DNA from: UBA4416 sp044238845
Lineage (GTDB): Bacteria; Bacteroidota; Bacteroidia; B-17B0; Aurantibacillaceae
Length of the DNA stretch: 64,000 nt
Assembly (NCBI GenBank): GCA_044238845.1
Contig: JBIICN010000007.1
Coordinates: 43,236-107,235, forward strand
Direction of reading: 5' to 3'
A program made the position numbers and the translations under genes. Shown here piece by piece: positions 1 through 8,974 of the stretch. Within the stretch, counting starts at the first letter, position 1; every line of letters starts with the position of its first letter. The notes under the pieces are model-generated. The model was given only the letters and a program-made list of their open reading frames with translations, ran no database searches and was not told where the DNA came from.

Positions 1-696
1 CTGTAATTGAGGTGTGCACCATGTTAAGGTGCCAGTTACTGAATTCACATTATATGTACCGCCACCTGTTTGTGGATATGTATAACCAGGGCAAGTAATA
101 CCGCCAGAGCCTCTACTTGTTGTCAATTCATAGGATATACTATCACCATCTACATCATAAGCACCTGGATTATGTAAAAAACATTTCCCTACGCAACCAT
201 TGTCAATTGGTGGAAAGGTGAGAACTGGTGAACTGTTTTTGCCTGAACCAAAAATAGGAATGACTAAAAAAGATTCGATATAAAATACTTGATTTACAGA
301 ATTTGGAATATTTATAACATCCTCGTTTCTATTAGGATCTTCCATACTAATCTTAAAATTTCCTGGCCCTGGATAAGTATGTGTTGTCACGTACTCATTT
401 AATTTAATTCTATTACCTGGAAGAGGCTGCCCTTCGCAACCCGCACAAGCGCCGTTACATGGGCCGTTACTTCTTAAAACTACAGCCCGAGTGCCATCTC
501 CAAAATAAACAGTGTCTTCGCATCTATCTGCTAAATTTGGCCCATCAATGTTAGTATAAGTAGTAACTTTAATTTGATAAGTGTATCCATATAACCATTT
601 GTAGGTAATTTCTCCTGCACGATTATGAGTGGCTTTTGCATTACTAAAAAAAGCGATGCAAAAAATGATAAATAAATAGTAACGAGCCTTGAACAT
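1..696 (-). CDS. Secreted cadherin/PKD-like surface protein, 3' end cut by the window edge
   Basis: The frame is open from the ATG at 694-696 to base 1, so the C-terminus lies outside the window. The first residues (MFKARYYLFIIFCIAFFSNA) form a signal peptide. The mature part begins with EITYKWLYGYTYQI and carries paired cysteines (a CNGACAGC stretch) and a DVDGDSISYEL motif typical of cadherin-like/PKD-type repeats in Bacteroidota surface proteins. It aligns along its whole length with the neighbouring gene, which ends 9 bp upstream, so the two are tandem paralogues and probably co-transcribed. Function is unknown beyond secreted or surface protein; export by T9SS is inferred from the paralogue. 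Confidence 0.8.
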   Translation of the reverse strand, partial: MFKARYYLFIIFCIAFFSNAKATHNRAGEITYKWLYGYTYQIKVTTYTNIDGPNLADRCEDTVYFGDGTRAVVLRSNGPCNGACAGCEGQPLPGNRIKLNEYVTTHTYPGPGNFKISMEDPNRNEDVINIPNSVNQVFYIESFLVIPIFGSGKNSSPVLTFPPIDNGCVGKCFLHNPGAYDVDGDSISYELTTSRGSGGITCPGYTYPQTGGGTYNVNSVTGTLTWCTPQLQ

Positions 697-705
697 GGTA
701 ATATT

Positions 706-1764
706 TTATTGTTTAATAATTTTTTTAGTAATTGTTGAGTTGTCGTTTCCTGTGATTTTCAAAAAATATATGCCTTGCGTCAAGTTTTCTAAATTTACAA
801 TATAGCTAGACGTATTTGAACAGTTTTGATTAGAAAGTAATTTACCAGCCATGTCGTATAATTGAAATGAATATTTTTCTTTACTAGACAACTGAATGGT
901 TGTAAAATTGTTTGTAGGATTAGGGAATATTGTGATGTTTTTTTGAAGACCTTTTTCTTCGCTTATTCCAGTACAATTAGAAATATTAAATTGTGTATCT
1001 CTAATTACATAACCTACTATGAATGAACTTCCTTCATCGTCTTTCCTCCACTCTGTTATTTTTATCACTACATTGTAATCTCCTATTAGTTGAGGATTAC
1101 ACCAAGTTAAAGTACCAGTTACAGAATTAATACTAAACGTTCCGCTTGCTCCACCAGATGGAAGCAATGAGCCTGGATTTAAACAAGCAAAAACTTCGTA
1201 TGATAAACTATCTCCATCAACATCAGTAGCTGATGGATTATAGTAATAACAACTGCTAGTTAAGCATCCATAATCGAGCGGTAAATTTCCAAACACTGAC
1301 GAAGTGTTTTTTGCAGAACCAAATGTTGGAATCACTAAAAAACTTTCTAAAGAAAAAACTTGATTAACGGAATTAGGAATATTTAAAATTCCTGGATTTC
1401 TATAGGACTGTTCAAAACATATCTTATAATTACCAGGACCAGGATAAGTATGTGATGTTACATATTCATTCATTTTTATGTTTGCCCCAGGAAGAACTAC
1501 TCCGTCACATGCGGATGAGCAGGACCCACTGCATGGTCCATTACTTCTAAATACAACTACTCCTATTCCATCACCAAAACACAAAGTGTCTTGGCAAGGG
1601 TCATATAAACTTGCGCCATTTATTCCTGTAAAAGTTGTTAATGTTATTTGATAAGTATAACCATAGAGCCAACGATAGGTAATATTACCTGCATGATACC
1701 CTGCACTTATTTTTAAAAAACTAAGTATTAACATTAAAATAAATATGTATTTATTTAACTTCAA
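706..1764 (-). CDS. Secreted protein with T9SS type A C-terminal sorting domain
   Basis: 352 aa. Residues 1-21 are a signal peptide. The central part holds cysteine pairs and a DVDGDSLSYEV motif like that of cadherin-like repeats. The last ~80 residues are a T9SS type A sorting domain: IFPNPTNNFTTIQL, then LYDMAGKLL, LENLTQGIYFLKI and a basic end. The protein should therefore cross the outer membrane by type IX secretion. It is a tandem duplicate of the gene starting at 696, only 9 bp downstream. The substrate or ligand is not recognisable. No terminator is seen between the two genes, which suggests one transcript. Confidence 0.85.
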   Translation of the reverse strand: MKLNKYIFILMLILSFLKISAGYHAGNITYRWLYGYTYQITLTTFTGINGASLYDPCQDTLCFGDGIGVVVFRSNGPCSGSCSSACDGVVLPGANIKMNEYVTSHTYPGPGNYKICFEQSYRNPGILNIPNSVNQVFSLESFLVIPTFGSAKNTSSVFGNLPLDYGCLTSSCYYYNPSATDVDGDSLSYEVFACLNPGSLLPSGGASGTFSINSVTGTLTWCNPQLIGDYNVVIKITEWRKDDEGSSFIVGYVIRDTQFNISNCTGISEEKGLQKNITIFPNPTNNFTTIQLSSKEKYSFQLYDMAGKLLSNQNCSNTSSYIVNLENLTQGIYFLKITGNDNSTITKKIIKQ

Positions 1765-1971
1765 TTGTATTGTTAAATGGGTAAAAAACAGTAAATAAAG
1801 ATAGAAAAAAAACTTTAAAATAAAAGTTAAAAATCCCTTTTTGCAAGTAAACAGTTTTAGAACGAAAAAATCAAATTAATTAACGTTTTTATTTTTATAA
1901 ATTTTCTTCTAAAAAACGTTTTAGCATTAGGATTAGTAGTAATTTTACAATTCTTTAACAACCTATATTAA

Positions 1972-2193
1972 ATGAGCTCTCATAATCATGGCCACATAAG
2001 TAAAGTTACTGCAGCTGGCTTACTTGTTACTCTCGGTATTATTTACGGAGATATCGGAACTTCTCCACTTTATGTAATGAGTGCTATTATAGGCACAAAA
2101 ACTATTGAAGCCTCGGTTGTAATTGGAGCTATGTCACTTGTTTTTGGACTATCACATTACAAACAACTATTAAGTATGTGGTTTTTACTCTAA
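1972..2193 (+). CDS. kup: Kup potassium transporter, N-terminal fragment (frameshifted)
   Basis: This frame encodes the start of a Kup/HAK/KT potassium uptake protein: the GIIYGDIGTSPLYVM motif of transmembrane helix 1 is unmistakable. After SLVF the reading leaves the family and hits a stop. In the +2 frame the family sequence resumes immediately (FWTITLQTTIKYVVFTLRAD). Restoring one T in the run at 2141-2145 joins both parts into one protein of about 650 residues, a normal Kup length. This fragment is thus the first ~57 residues of a single gene spanning 1972-3923, not a gene of its own. Confidence 0.85.
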   Translation: MSSHNHGHISKVTAAGLLVTLGIIYGDIGTSPLYVMSAIIGTKTIEASVVIGAMSLVFGLSHYKQLLSMWFLL

Positions 2194-3923
2194 GAGCAGA
2201 TAATAAAGGTGAAGGCGGAATTTTTTCATTATATACTTTAGTTAAAAAAGCAAAGGTAAAATGGTTAGTATTTCCTGCTATTATAGGTGGTTGTTGTATT
2301 TTGGGAGAGGGCATCATTACTCCTCCCATTTCAGTTGCTTCTGCCGTTGAAGGTTTGCGATTAATTCCTCGTTTCGCTGATATCCCAACTATTCCTATTG
2401 TAATTGCCATTATTACCTTTTTGTTTTTTATTCAACAATTTGGAACAAAATTTATTGGTAAGTTTTTTGGGCCAGTGATGTTAACTTGGTTTATTACGCT
2501 TGGGGTTGTGGGTGTAGTAGGTTTAAGCCAAAACTTAACAGTGTTAAAAGCTTTAAATCCTTATTATGGGATTGATTTGTTAATTAATCATCCAGGTGCT
2601 TTTTGGTTATTAGGTTCTGTGTTTCTTTGTACAACCGGAGCAGAAGCGCTTTACTCAGACATGGGACATTGTGGACGAGATAATATTCGTATTTCATGGA
2701 TTTTTGTAAAATCAATGTTGGTATTAAATTACATGGGGCAAACTGCTTGGTTAATTTCTATGAACGGAAAAACCTTGGACGGGAAAAACCCGTTTTTTGC
2801 CATAATGCCCGAATGGTTTCTGCCCGTTGGAATAGGTATTGCAACTGTAGCAACCGTAGTTGCATCACAAGCCTTAATTAGCGGGTCGTTTACATTAATA
2901 AATGAAGCTATGCGGTTAAACTTTTGGCCAAAGGTGGGAATTAAATACCCATCAGATGCTAAAGGACAAATGTATATTCCTTCTATTAATTGGTTATTAT
3001 ATTTTGGTTGCGTGGCCGTAGTGTTATTCTTTAAGGAAGCTAAAAACATGGAGGCGGCATATGGTTTAACCATTATTTTAGGCATGATTATGTCATCGAG
3101 ATTGTTGGCATTTTTCATGAGAATAAAAAAATACCCGAAACTATTTATTTATACATTTATTGCAGTATACATTGTTGTTGAAGCGGCTTTCTTAATTGCA
3201 TTATTAGAGAAGTTTCCAAAAGGAGGTTATATTACGTTGTTAATTGCCTTATTTTTAGCGGGTATTATGGCCTGCTGGTATATCGCAAAATTAATAAGAC
3301 AGCGTTATACTGATATTGTTCCTTTAAATACATATACTCAAATGTTATGTGATTTAAGTGTAGATCCTTCTATTCAAAAATACGCCACACACCTAGTATA
3401 TATGACAAGCGCAAACGATCCATTAACTATTGAATCGAAAGTGATTTATTCTATATTACAGAAACGCCCTAAGAAAGCTGATATTTATTGGTTTGTGCAT
3501 GTGGATGTAATGGATGAGCCATATCGTATGGATTATAAAGTAACTCATATTGCTGCTGATGATATCATTCGTGTTGATTTTAAATTAGGGTTTAAAGTGG
3601 CGCCACGAGTAAATTTAATGTTTAGAAAAGTAGTAGAAGATTTGGTTAAAAATAAAGAAGTAGATATTACAAGCCGTTACGAATCATTAAACAAAAACAA
3701 CATCATTGGTGATTTTAAATTTGTAGTGCTTGAAAAATTCTTGTCATATGAAAATGACTTACCATTATTCGAGAAATTAGTATTAAACGTATATTTCTTC
3801 TTGAAGAAATATAGTTTAAGTGAGGCAAAAGCCTTTGGATTAGACAGTAGTTCAGTGAAAATTGAAAAATTCCCGATGATTATTAATCCTCCAAAAGATT
3901 GTAATTTACATCGCATCAATTAA
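2178..3923 (+). CDS. kup: Kup potassium uptake protein, main part
   Basis: Carries nearly the whole Kup transporter: the LRADNKGEGGIFSLY loop, the GEGIITPPISVASAVEGL helix, about ten further hydrophobic helices, and the soluble C-terminal domain typical of the family (from about residue 400 of this frame). Kup imports K+ with protons through the inner membrane. The family sequence continues in this frame upstream of the first Met, back to about 2146, so the true start is the ATG at 1972 in another frame and the two parts are split by one missing T. If the break is real the transporter is dead; a -1 ribosomal slip on TTT is possible but the site is not a canonical slippery heptamer. Confidence 0.88.
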   Translation: MVFTLRADNKGEGGIFSLYTLVKKAKVKWLVFPAIIGGCCILGEGIITPPISVASAVEGLRLIPRFADIPTIPIVIAIITFLFFIQQFGTKFIGKFFGPVMLTWFITLGVVGVVGLSQNLTVLKALNPYYGIDLLINHPGAFWLLGSVFLCTTGAEALYSDMGHCGRDNIRISWIFVKSMLVLNYMGQTAWLISMNGKTLDGKNPFFAIMPEWFLPVGIGIATVATVVASQALISGSFTLINEAMRLNFWPKVGIKYPSDAKGQMYIPSINWLLYFGCVAVVLFFKEAKNMEAAYGLTIILGMIMSSRLLAFFMRIKKYPKLFIYTFIAVYIVVEAAFLIALLEKFPKGGYITLLIALFLAGIMACWYIAKLIRQRYTDIVPLNTYTQMLCDLSVDPSIQKYATHLVYMTSANDPLTIESKVIYSILQKRPKKADIYWFVHVDVMDEPYRMDYKVTHIAADDIIRVDFKLGFKVAPRVNLMFRKVVEDLVKNKEVDITSRYESLNKNNIIGDFKFVVLEKFLSYENDLPLFEKLVLNVYFFLKKYSLSEAKAFGLDSSSVKIEKFPMIINPPKDCNLHRIN

Positions 3924-4032
3924 TTTACTATTAAGCATATTACATGTAAAATTTCGTGTAAGTGGTAATATAAATTTGTTAAACAGTCTTTATTAGTTAA
4001 AAATGGTTTTACATTTGGTAAAACTATTTTTT

Positions 4033-4896
4033 ATGCAATTAATTATTTCTAATGTTTCTAAAACATACGCTAACGGCTTAAAAGCCTTAACAGATGTAAA
4101 TTTAACTATTGCTCCTGGTATGTTTGGTTTATTGGGTCCTAATGGCGCTGGCAAATCAACTTTAATGAGAACAATCTCTACTCTACAAGATCCAGATACT
4201 GGAACTATTATGTTGGGCGACATTGATGTAATTAAACAAAAAGAAGAATTAAGAAAAGTACTAGGCTACTTGCCTCAGGATTTTGGATTTTATCCAAAAG
4301 TAAATGCAGATGATATGTTGCATCATTTTGCTGTATTAAAAGGCATTAATAATAAAGTTGAGCGTAAAGAAATTTGTGATGCTTTATTACACCAAACCAA
4401 TTTATACGAAGCACGTAAACGTAACTTAAGTGAATACTCTGGCGGTATGCGTCAGCGTTTTGGTATTGCGCAAGCCTTATTAGGAAATCCTAAATTAATT
4501 ATTGTTGATGAGCCAACTGCAGGCCTAGATCCAGCAGAAAGAAACCGTTTTCATAATATCTTAAGTGATTTAGGAGAAAATATTATTGTGATTTTATCTA
4601 CACATATAGTAGAGGATATTAAAAATCTATGTCCACGTATGGTGATCATGAATCGTGGTCAGGTTTTATTAGATGCTAAACCAAGCGATGCCATTGCTGC
4701 TATGCGAAATAACGTTTGGAAGTTAATGATAGATAAAACAGAATTAAATGCTTATAAAGATAAATACAAAGTTATTTCTGCTAAAGTAGTAGAGGGTAAA
4801 GTATTGATTCATGTGAAGAGTGATGTGATGCCAGACGCTGCATTCTCTGTTGTGGAGCCAGATTTAGAAGATGTTTATTTTTCTAATATCCTTTAA
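4033..4896 (+). CDS. ABC transporter ATP-binding protein
   Basis: 287 aa from the ATG at 4033; an in-frame start 30 bp upstream would add ten residues that the family lacks. Walker A GPNGAGKST is at about 35-43, the Q-loop at 82, the signature YSGGMRQ at 135-141 and Walker B LIIVDEP at 155-161. It resembles the CcmA-type ATPases that pair with ABC-2 permeases. The next gene, 31 bp downstream, is such a permease fused to a peptidase-like domain, so the two probably form one exporter or envelope complex in the inner membrane. The substrate is unknown. A TAnnTTTG-like element lies at 3971-3978. Confidence 0.92.
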   Translation: MQLIISNVSKTYANGLKALTDVNLTIAPGMFGLLGPNGAGKSTLMRTISTLQDPDTGTIMLGDIDVIKQKEELRKVLGYLPQDFGFYPKVNADDMLHHFAVLKGINNKVERKEICDALLHQTNLYEARKRNLSEYSGGMRQRFGIAQALLGNPKLIIVDEPTAGLDPAERNRFHNILSDLGENIIVILSTHIVEDIKNLCPRMVIMNRGQVLLDAKPSDAIAAMRNNVWKLMIDKTELNAYKDKYKVISAKVVEGKVLIHVKSDVMPDAAFSVVEPDLEDVYFSNIL

Positions 4897-4927
4897 TATT
4901 TATTTTAATATCATTTAAAACAAACTT

Positions 4928-7900
4928 ATGTTTTTAGAAATTTTTCTTTTCGAATTAAAATACGCACTCAAAAAACCATCAACTTATGTGTTTTTTAGTA
5001 TTTATTTTGTGTTTTATTTATTTCTGTCGTTAGCCGCTTCGGGTGTTTTGCCTCTCGGAGCGAGCGATAGTAATACGTATTTGAATAGTGCTATTGCCAA
5101 TGCAAGTTTGTATTTAGCATTCAATCAAAATATTTTAGCGTTAATTCATAACATGATTATCATTGCTATTATGGCTACAGCCATTCAGCGTGATTTTGAA
5201 TTTAATTCGCACTCTTTATTTTTCACAAAACCAATTACAAAATTTTCATATTTCTTCGGACGCTTTTTTGGTGTCTTAACCATTGCTTTATTTGTATTTA
5301 GTGGGCAGTTATTTGCTTTATTAATAGGAAGTGTGATTGGACAAAATCAGCCAACGATTGGACCAATACATTTATATAATTACATCCAACCGTTTTTATA
5401 TTTTGTAGTGCCTAATACATTATTGTTTGGAACCATTTATTTTTCGTTAACTACCTTTTTACGAAATACGACTATTGCGTATTTATTTACAGTTATTTTC
5501 TTTTTGTTTGATTTAGCCGCTAATTCAGTTTTATCAGATATTGATTATCAAGATTTAGCAGCGATGCTAGATCCATACGGGAATAAGGCCTTGGGCAAAG
5601 TAACTCAATACTGGACACCGGCTGAGCAAAACGAACGACTTTTGTCTTTAACCGGATATTTGTTGTATAACCGTTTAGCTTGGTTAGGATTTGGCTTATT
5701 GATTATGTGGTTTAGTTATGTGAAATTTAATTTTTCTCAGTTTTTAAATCCATCAAAACTATTTTCGTTTAAAAAGAAAGAAGAATCTTATTCTCCACAA
5801 ACTCCAGCTATCCAGCATGTAGCCGAATTACCTAAAGTAACGATTAGTACTTCAGGAAAAGCATTTTGGAATCAATTATCATTTATTGCTCGTTTCGAAT
5901 ATAAACGCATCATTAAGAGTTACTTCTTTATTATTATGTTAGTATTGGGTGCTGTACTGGCTTACATTACAAGTAGTTTTAGTTCATTAATATTTGGCAC
6001 CGAAGTATATCCTGTAACTTATAATATTGTTGGACAAACAGGCTCTATGTTTCAATTCATGTTATCCATCTTAATTATTTTTTATTCGGGTAATTTAATT
6101 TTTAATGAAAAGCAATTTAAAGTAGATGAATTAGTGGGCGCATCTCCAATCAAATCATCTACTTTAGTTATTGGTAAATATTTAGGCTTATTAGGTTCTA
6201 TCGCTTTAGGCTTATTAGGTGCCGTTATTACTGGTGTTATTATTCAATCTTTAAAAGGCTATTATAAATTTGAGTTAGATCAATATTTTGTAAGCTTATA
6301 CGGGCGAACATTTATTAGTTTATCATTAGTAGCCGCTTTATGTTTTATTATTCAATTTATGGTGAGTAATAAATATGTGGGATTTGTTATATCTTTTATA
6401 GTAGCATTTTTATTAAGAATTATTTTCAGTCAACTACAATTAGACAACCCATTATATAATTTTAATTCAAGCGGCCCATTATTGCCTTATAGCGATATGA
6501 ATGGATATGGACACACGACTCCAATTTTTTACCTATTTAAATTATATTGGTTTGCGGTAATTGTTTTGTTATTTGTATTTGCTATTCGTTTTTATTTACG
6601 TGGAAAAGAAAAAGGCATGAAGGCGCGTTTCAAATTCTCGAAATTTGATTCTAACAAACAATTCAAATTAGTTGCTATTGTTTCAGGGGCTGTATTTATA
6701 GGAATTGGCAGTTTGATTTTCTATAATATTAAAGTGGCCAATAAACTATTGTCTAATAAAGACATGGAAAAACTTCAAGCTAAATTTGAGCAAACCTACA
6801 AGCATTTTCAAAAAACTAAACAACCTCGTGTAGTGTCTAGTTATGTTGAGGTAGATTTATTTCCCAATGAGTTGGGCGCTATATTTAAAGGGTATTACTA
6901 CTTAAAAAATAAGCATAAAGAAGCCATAGATACGATTGTTATTAATTACAATAATAACGTTGATTTAAAATCTTTGACCTTATCTGTTGCTAGTAAAGAG
7001 TTTATTAATGATAAAGAATTTTTTGTAAAAGCATTTAAGTTAACTACTCCTTTACAATCTGGCGATTCAATTAAATTGGATTATACCATTGATTATTTTC
7101 AAAAGAGTTGGTTTAGTAATGATGAAAAATCGGACATTGTATATAATGGAACATTTATCAATAATTCTTTATTGCCTTCTATTGGTTATAACGAAGGATT
7201 TGAATTAGGAGAAAACGAAGCTCGTAAAAAATACAACTTAGCTTCTAAGGAAAGAATGGCAAATATTAACGACACTGCCGCTTATGCTAATACATATATT
7301 AGTAAGGATGCCGATTGGATTAATTTTGAATGTATTGTAAGTACTGTGCCAGATCAGATTGCTGTAGCTCCTGGATATTTAATTAAAGAGTATTCGAAAG
7401 ACAATCGTCGTTATTTTCATTATAAAATGGATAGCCCTATTTTAAATTTTTATTCTTTCTTGTCGGCACGTTATACAGTTAAAAAAGATAAGTATAAGGA
7501 TATTAATATTGAAATTTACTACAACGAAGGCCACGAATATAATTTAGATAGAATGATTAATTCTATAAAAAAATCATTGTCGTATTACGAAAAAGCGTTT
7601 AGTCCATATCAACATCGTCAGGTTCGGATTTTGGAATTCCCTCGTTATGCTTCCTTTGCTCAATCTTTTCCAAACACGATTCCTTATTCTGAAAGTATTG
7701 GATTTATAGCGCATGTTGATGAAAAAGATCCATTAAGCATTGATTATCCATTTTATGTAACAGCACATGAAGTAGCTCATCAGTGGTGGGCGCATCAAGT
7801 TATTGGTGCAGAGGTTCAGGGCGCAACTTTGATGAGTGAATCAATGGCTGAATACAGCGCTTTAATGGTGATGGAAAAAGAATATGGAAAAGCAGCCATG

Positions 7901-8608
7901 CATAAATTCTTAAAAGATGCCTTGAATAAATATTTATTAGGCAGAGCAACCGAAAAGAAAAAAGAGTTGCCAATTATGTATGCCGAGAATCAACAATACA
8001 TTCATTATAACAAAGGTTGTTTAATTATGTATGCCTTGAGAGATTACATTGGCGAAGATTCTGTAAACGCTGCTTTAAAGCGCTATATCAAAAAAGTAGG
8101 TTTCCAAAGTGCGCCATATACAACGGCGAAAGAGTTTGTGGCAAATATGAAACTATCTACACCTGATAGTATGCAATATGTGATTAAAGATTTATTTGAA
8201 GATATTACAGTTTACGAAAACTATGTGAAAGAGTTGAAATCAGTGAAGCAAGCCGATGGAAAATATAAAGTTACGATAACAGTTGGTTCGGCTAAATTTA
8301 AAGCTGATAGTTTAGGAAAAAGTAAATCGGTTGCGGTAAATGATTGGATGGATATAGGAATCTTTAATCAGGTTGAGGTTAATGGCAAAAAAGAAGACAA
8401 AGAATTACTATTCAAAAAAATAAAAATGGATAAGTCTACTAAAACCTTTGATTTTATAGTTGATAAAGAACCAACATCAGCTGGACTTGACCCTTATAAT
8501 AAACTAATTGATAGAATGCCTGATAACAATCGTTGTAAAGTTGGGTCTGTGCCAACACCTCCAGATTTAGAAGCTAACAGTGCAAATTTGGGAATCACTA
8601 TAAATTAA
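4928..8608 (+). CDS. ABC-2 permease fused to M1-family peptidase domain
   Basis: 1226 aa. The first ~600 residues hold two sets of transmembrane helices of the ABC-2 type, separated by cytoplasmic loops. After the last helix (about residue 585) comes a large extracytoplasmic part with an M1 (gluzincin) catalytic core: HEVAHQWW at about 947-954 gives the HExxH zinc motif, and the third zinc ligand is the Glu of SESMAEYSAL about 20 residues later. The exopeptidase GxMEN motif is not seen; the corresponding place reads NTIPYSESIGF, so aminopeptidase activity is uncertain. Fusions of this kind are known in Bacteroidota next to an ABC ATPase, as here. The role may be processing or extrusion of peptides or lipoproteins (inference). 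Confidence 0.88.
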   Translation: MFLEIFLFELKYALKKPSTYVFFSIYFVFYLFLSLAASGVLPLGASDSNTYLNSAIANASLYLAFNQNILALIHNMIIIAIMATAIQRDFEFNSHSLFFTKPITKFSYFFGRFFGVLTIALFVFSGQLFALLIGSVIGQNQPTIGPIHLYNYIQPFLYFVVPNTLLFGTIYFSLTTFLRNTTIAYLFTVIFFLFDLAANSVLSDIDYQDLAAMLDPYGNKALGKVTQYWTPAEQNERLLSLTGYLLYNRLAWLGFGLLIMWFSYVKFNFSQFLNPSKLFSFKKKEESYSPQTPAIQHVAELPKVTISTSGKAFWNQLSFIARFEYKRIIKSYFFIIMLVLGAVLAYITSSFSSLIFGTEVYPVTYNIVGQTGSMFQFMLSILIIFYSGNLIFNEKQFKVDELVGASPIKSSTLVIGKYLGLLGSIALGLLGAVITGVIIQSLKGYYKFELDQYFVSLYGRTFISLSLVAALCFIIQFMVSNKYVGFVISFIVAFLLRIIFSQLQLDNPLYNFNSSGPLLPYSDMNGYGHTTPIFYLFKLYWFAVIVLLFVFAIRFYLRGKEKGMKARFKFSKFDSNKQFKLVAIVSGAVFIGIGSLIFYNIKVANKLLSNKDMEKLQAKFEQTYKHFQKTKQPRVVSSYVEVDLFPNELGAIFKGYYYLKNKHKEAIDTIVINYNNNVDLKSLTLSVASKEFINDKEFFVKAFKLTTPLQSGDSIKLDYTIDYFQKSWFSNDEKSDIVYNGTFINNSLLPSIGYNEGFELGENEARKKYNLASKERMANINDTAAYANTYISKDADWINFECIVSTVPDQIAVAPGYLIKEYSKDNRRYFHYKMDSPILNFYSFLSARYTVKKDKYKDINIEIYYNEGHEYNLDRMINSIKKSLSYYEKAFSPYQHRQVRILEFPRYASFAQSFPNTIPYSESIGFIAHVDEKDPLSIDYPFYVTAHEVAHQWWAHQVIGAEVQGATLMSESMAEYSALMVMEKEYGKAAMHKFLKDALNKYLLGRATEKKKELPIMYAENQQYIHYNKGCLIMYALRDYIGEDSVNAALKRYIKKVGFQSAPYTTAKEFVANMKLSTPDSMQYVIKDLFEDITVYENYVKELKSVKQADGKYKVTITVGSAKFKADSLGKSKSVAVNDWMDIGIFNQVEVNGKKEDKELLFKKIKMDKSTKTFDFIVDKEPTSAGLDPYNKLIDRMPDNNRCKVGSVPTPPDLEANSANLGITIN

Positions 8609-8611
8609 AAA

Positions 8612-8638
8612 AAGCACTTCTAAGAAAGTGCATTTTTT
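8612..8638 (+). terminator. Rho-independent terminator after the ABC/M1 gene
   Basis: Stem GCACTT (8614-8619) pairs with AAGTGC (8626-8631) around a 6-base loop, followed by six T. It begins 5 bp after the stop codon of the permease gene. Confidence 0.75.
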
Positions 8639-8924
8639 AATTTACCTTAAATGAAAAATTAGTTTTCATACTCATAATAAATACTTAAGTGATTGAGTTG
8701 CCTGACTTCGTTTGTTTGTAGCCGATTAATTAGGTGAGTGTAAAATTGATAGAATGATATTTTTAAATAGAACACTAATTCATTTAAGCAATAAGCTTCT
8801 TTCATTTGAACGACAAAGCAAAAAATAAACGTTCTGCAATATGTTTGCTCTCATAGAGCAGTGATGTAAAATAGATTTAGTAACAATTAGCACTCTCGGG
8901 ATAAGGATAAAAAGGCATTAAAGC
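8639..8924. other. Intergenic stretch with a weak small reading frame
   Basis: This gap lies between two converging genes, with a terminator at each end. No known RNA or gene is recognisable. The minus strand has an ATG-initiated frame of 48 codons (8805 to 8659) with reasonable amino acid composition (for example HLINRLQTNEVRQLNHL), possibly a remnant of a lost gene. I would not call it a gene without homologues. Confidence 0.4.
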
Positions 8925-8956
8925 AAAAAAGCTATCTCGTTTGAGATAGCTTTTTT
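8925..8956 (-). terminator. Bidirectional terminator
   Basis: Perfect stem GCTATCTC / GAGATAGC (8931-8938, 8943-8950) with a GTTT loop, six A before and six T after, so it can stop transcription from either side. It lies 18 bp beyond the stop of the OmpA-family gene on the minus strand. Confidence 0.85.
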
Positions 8957-8974
8957 GCATATTAATTTAAAAAA

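Noticed and set aside
2129..2410. Antisense frame across the kup break
   Set aside because: It runs opposite to a conserved transporter whose frame is explained by one missing T.
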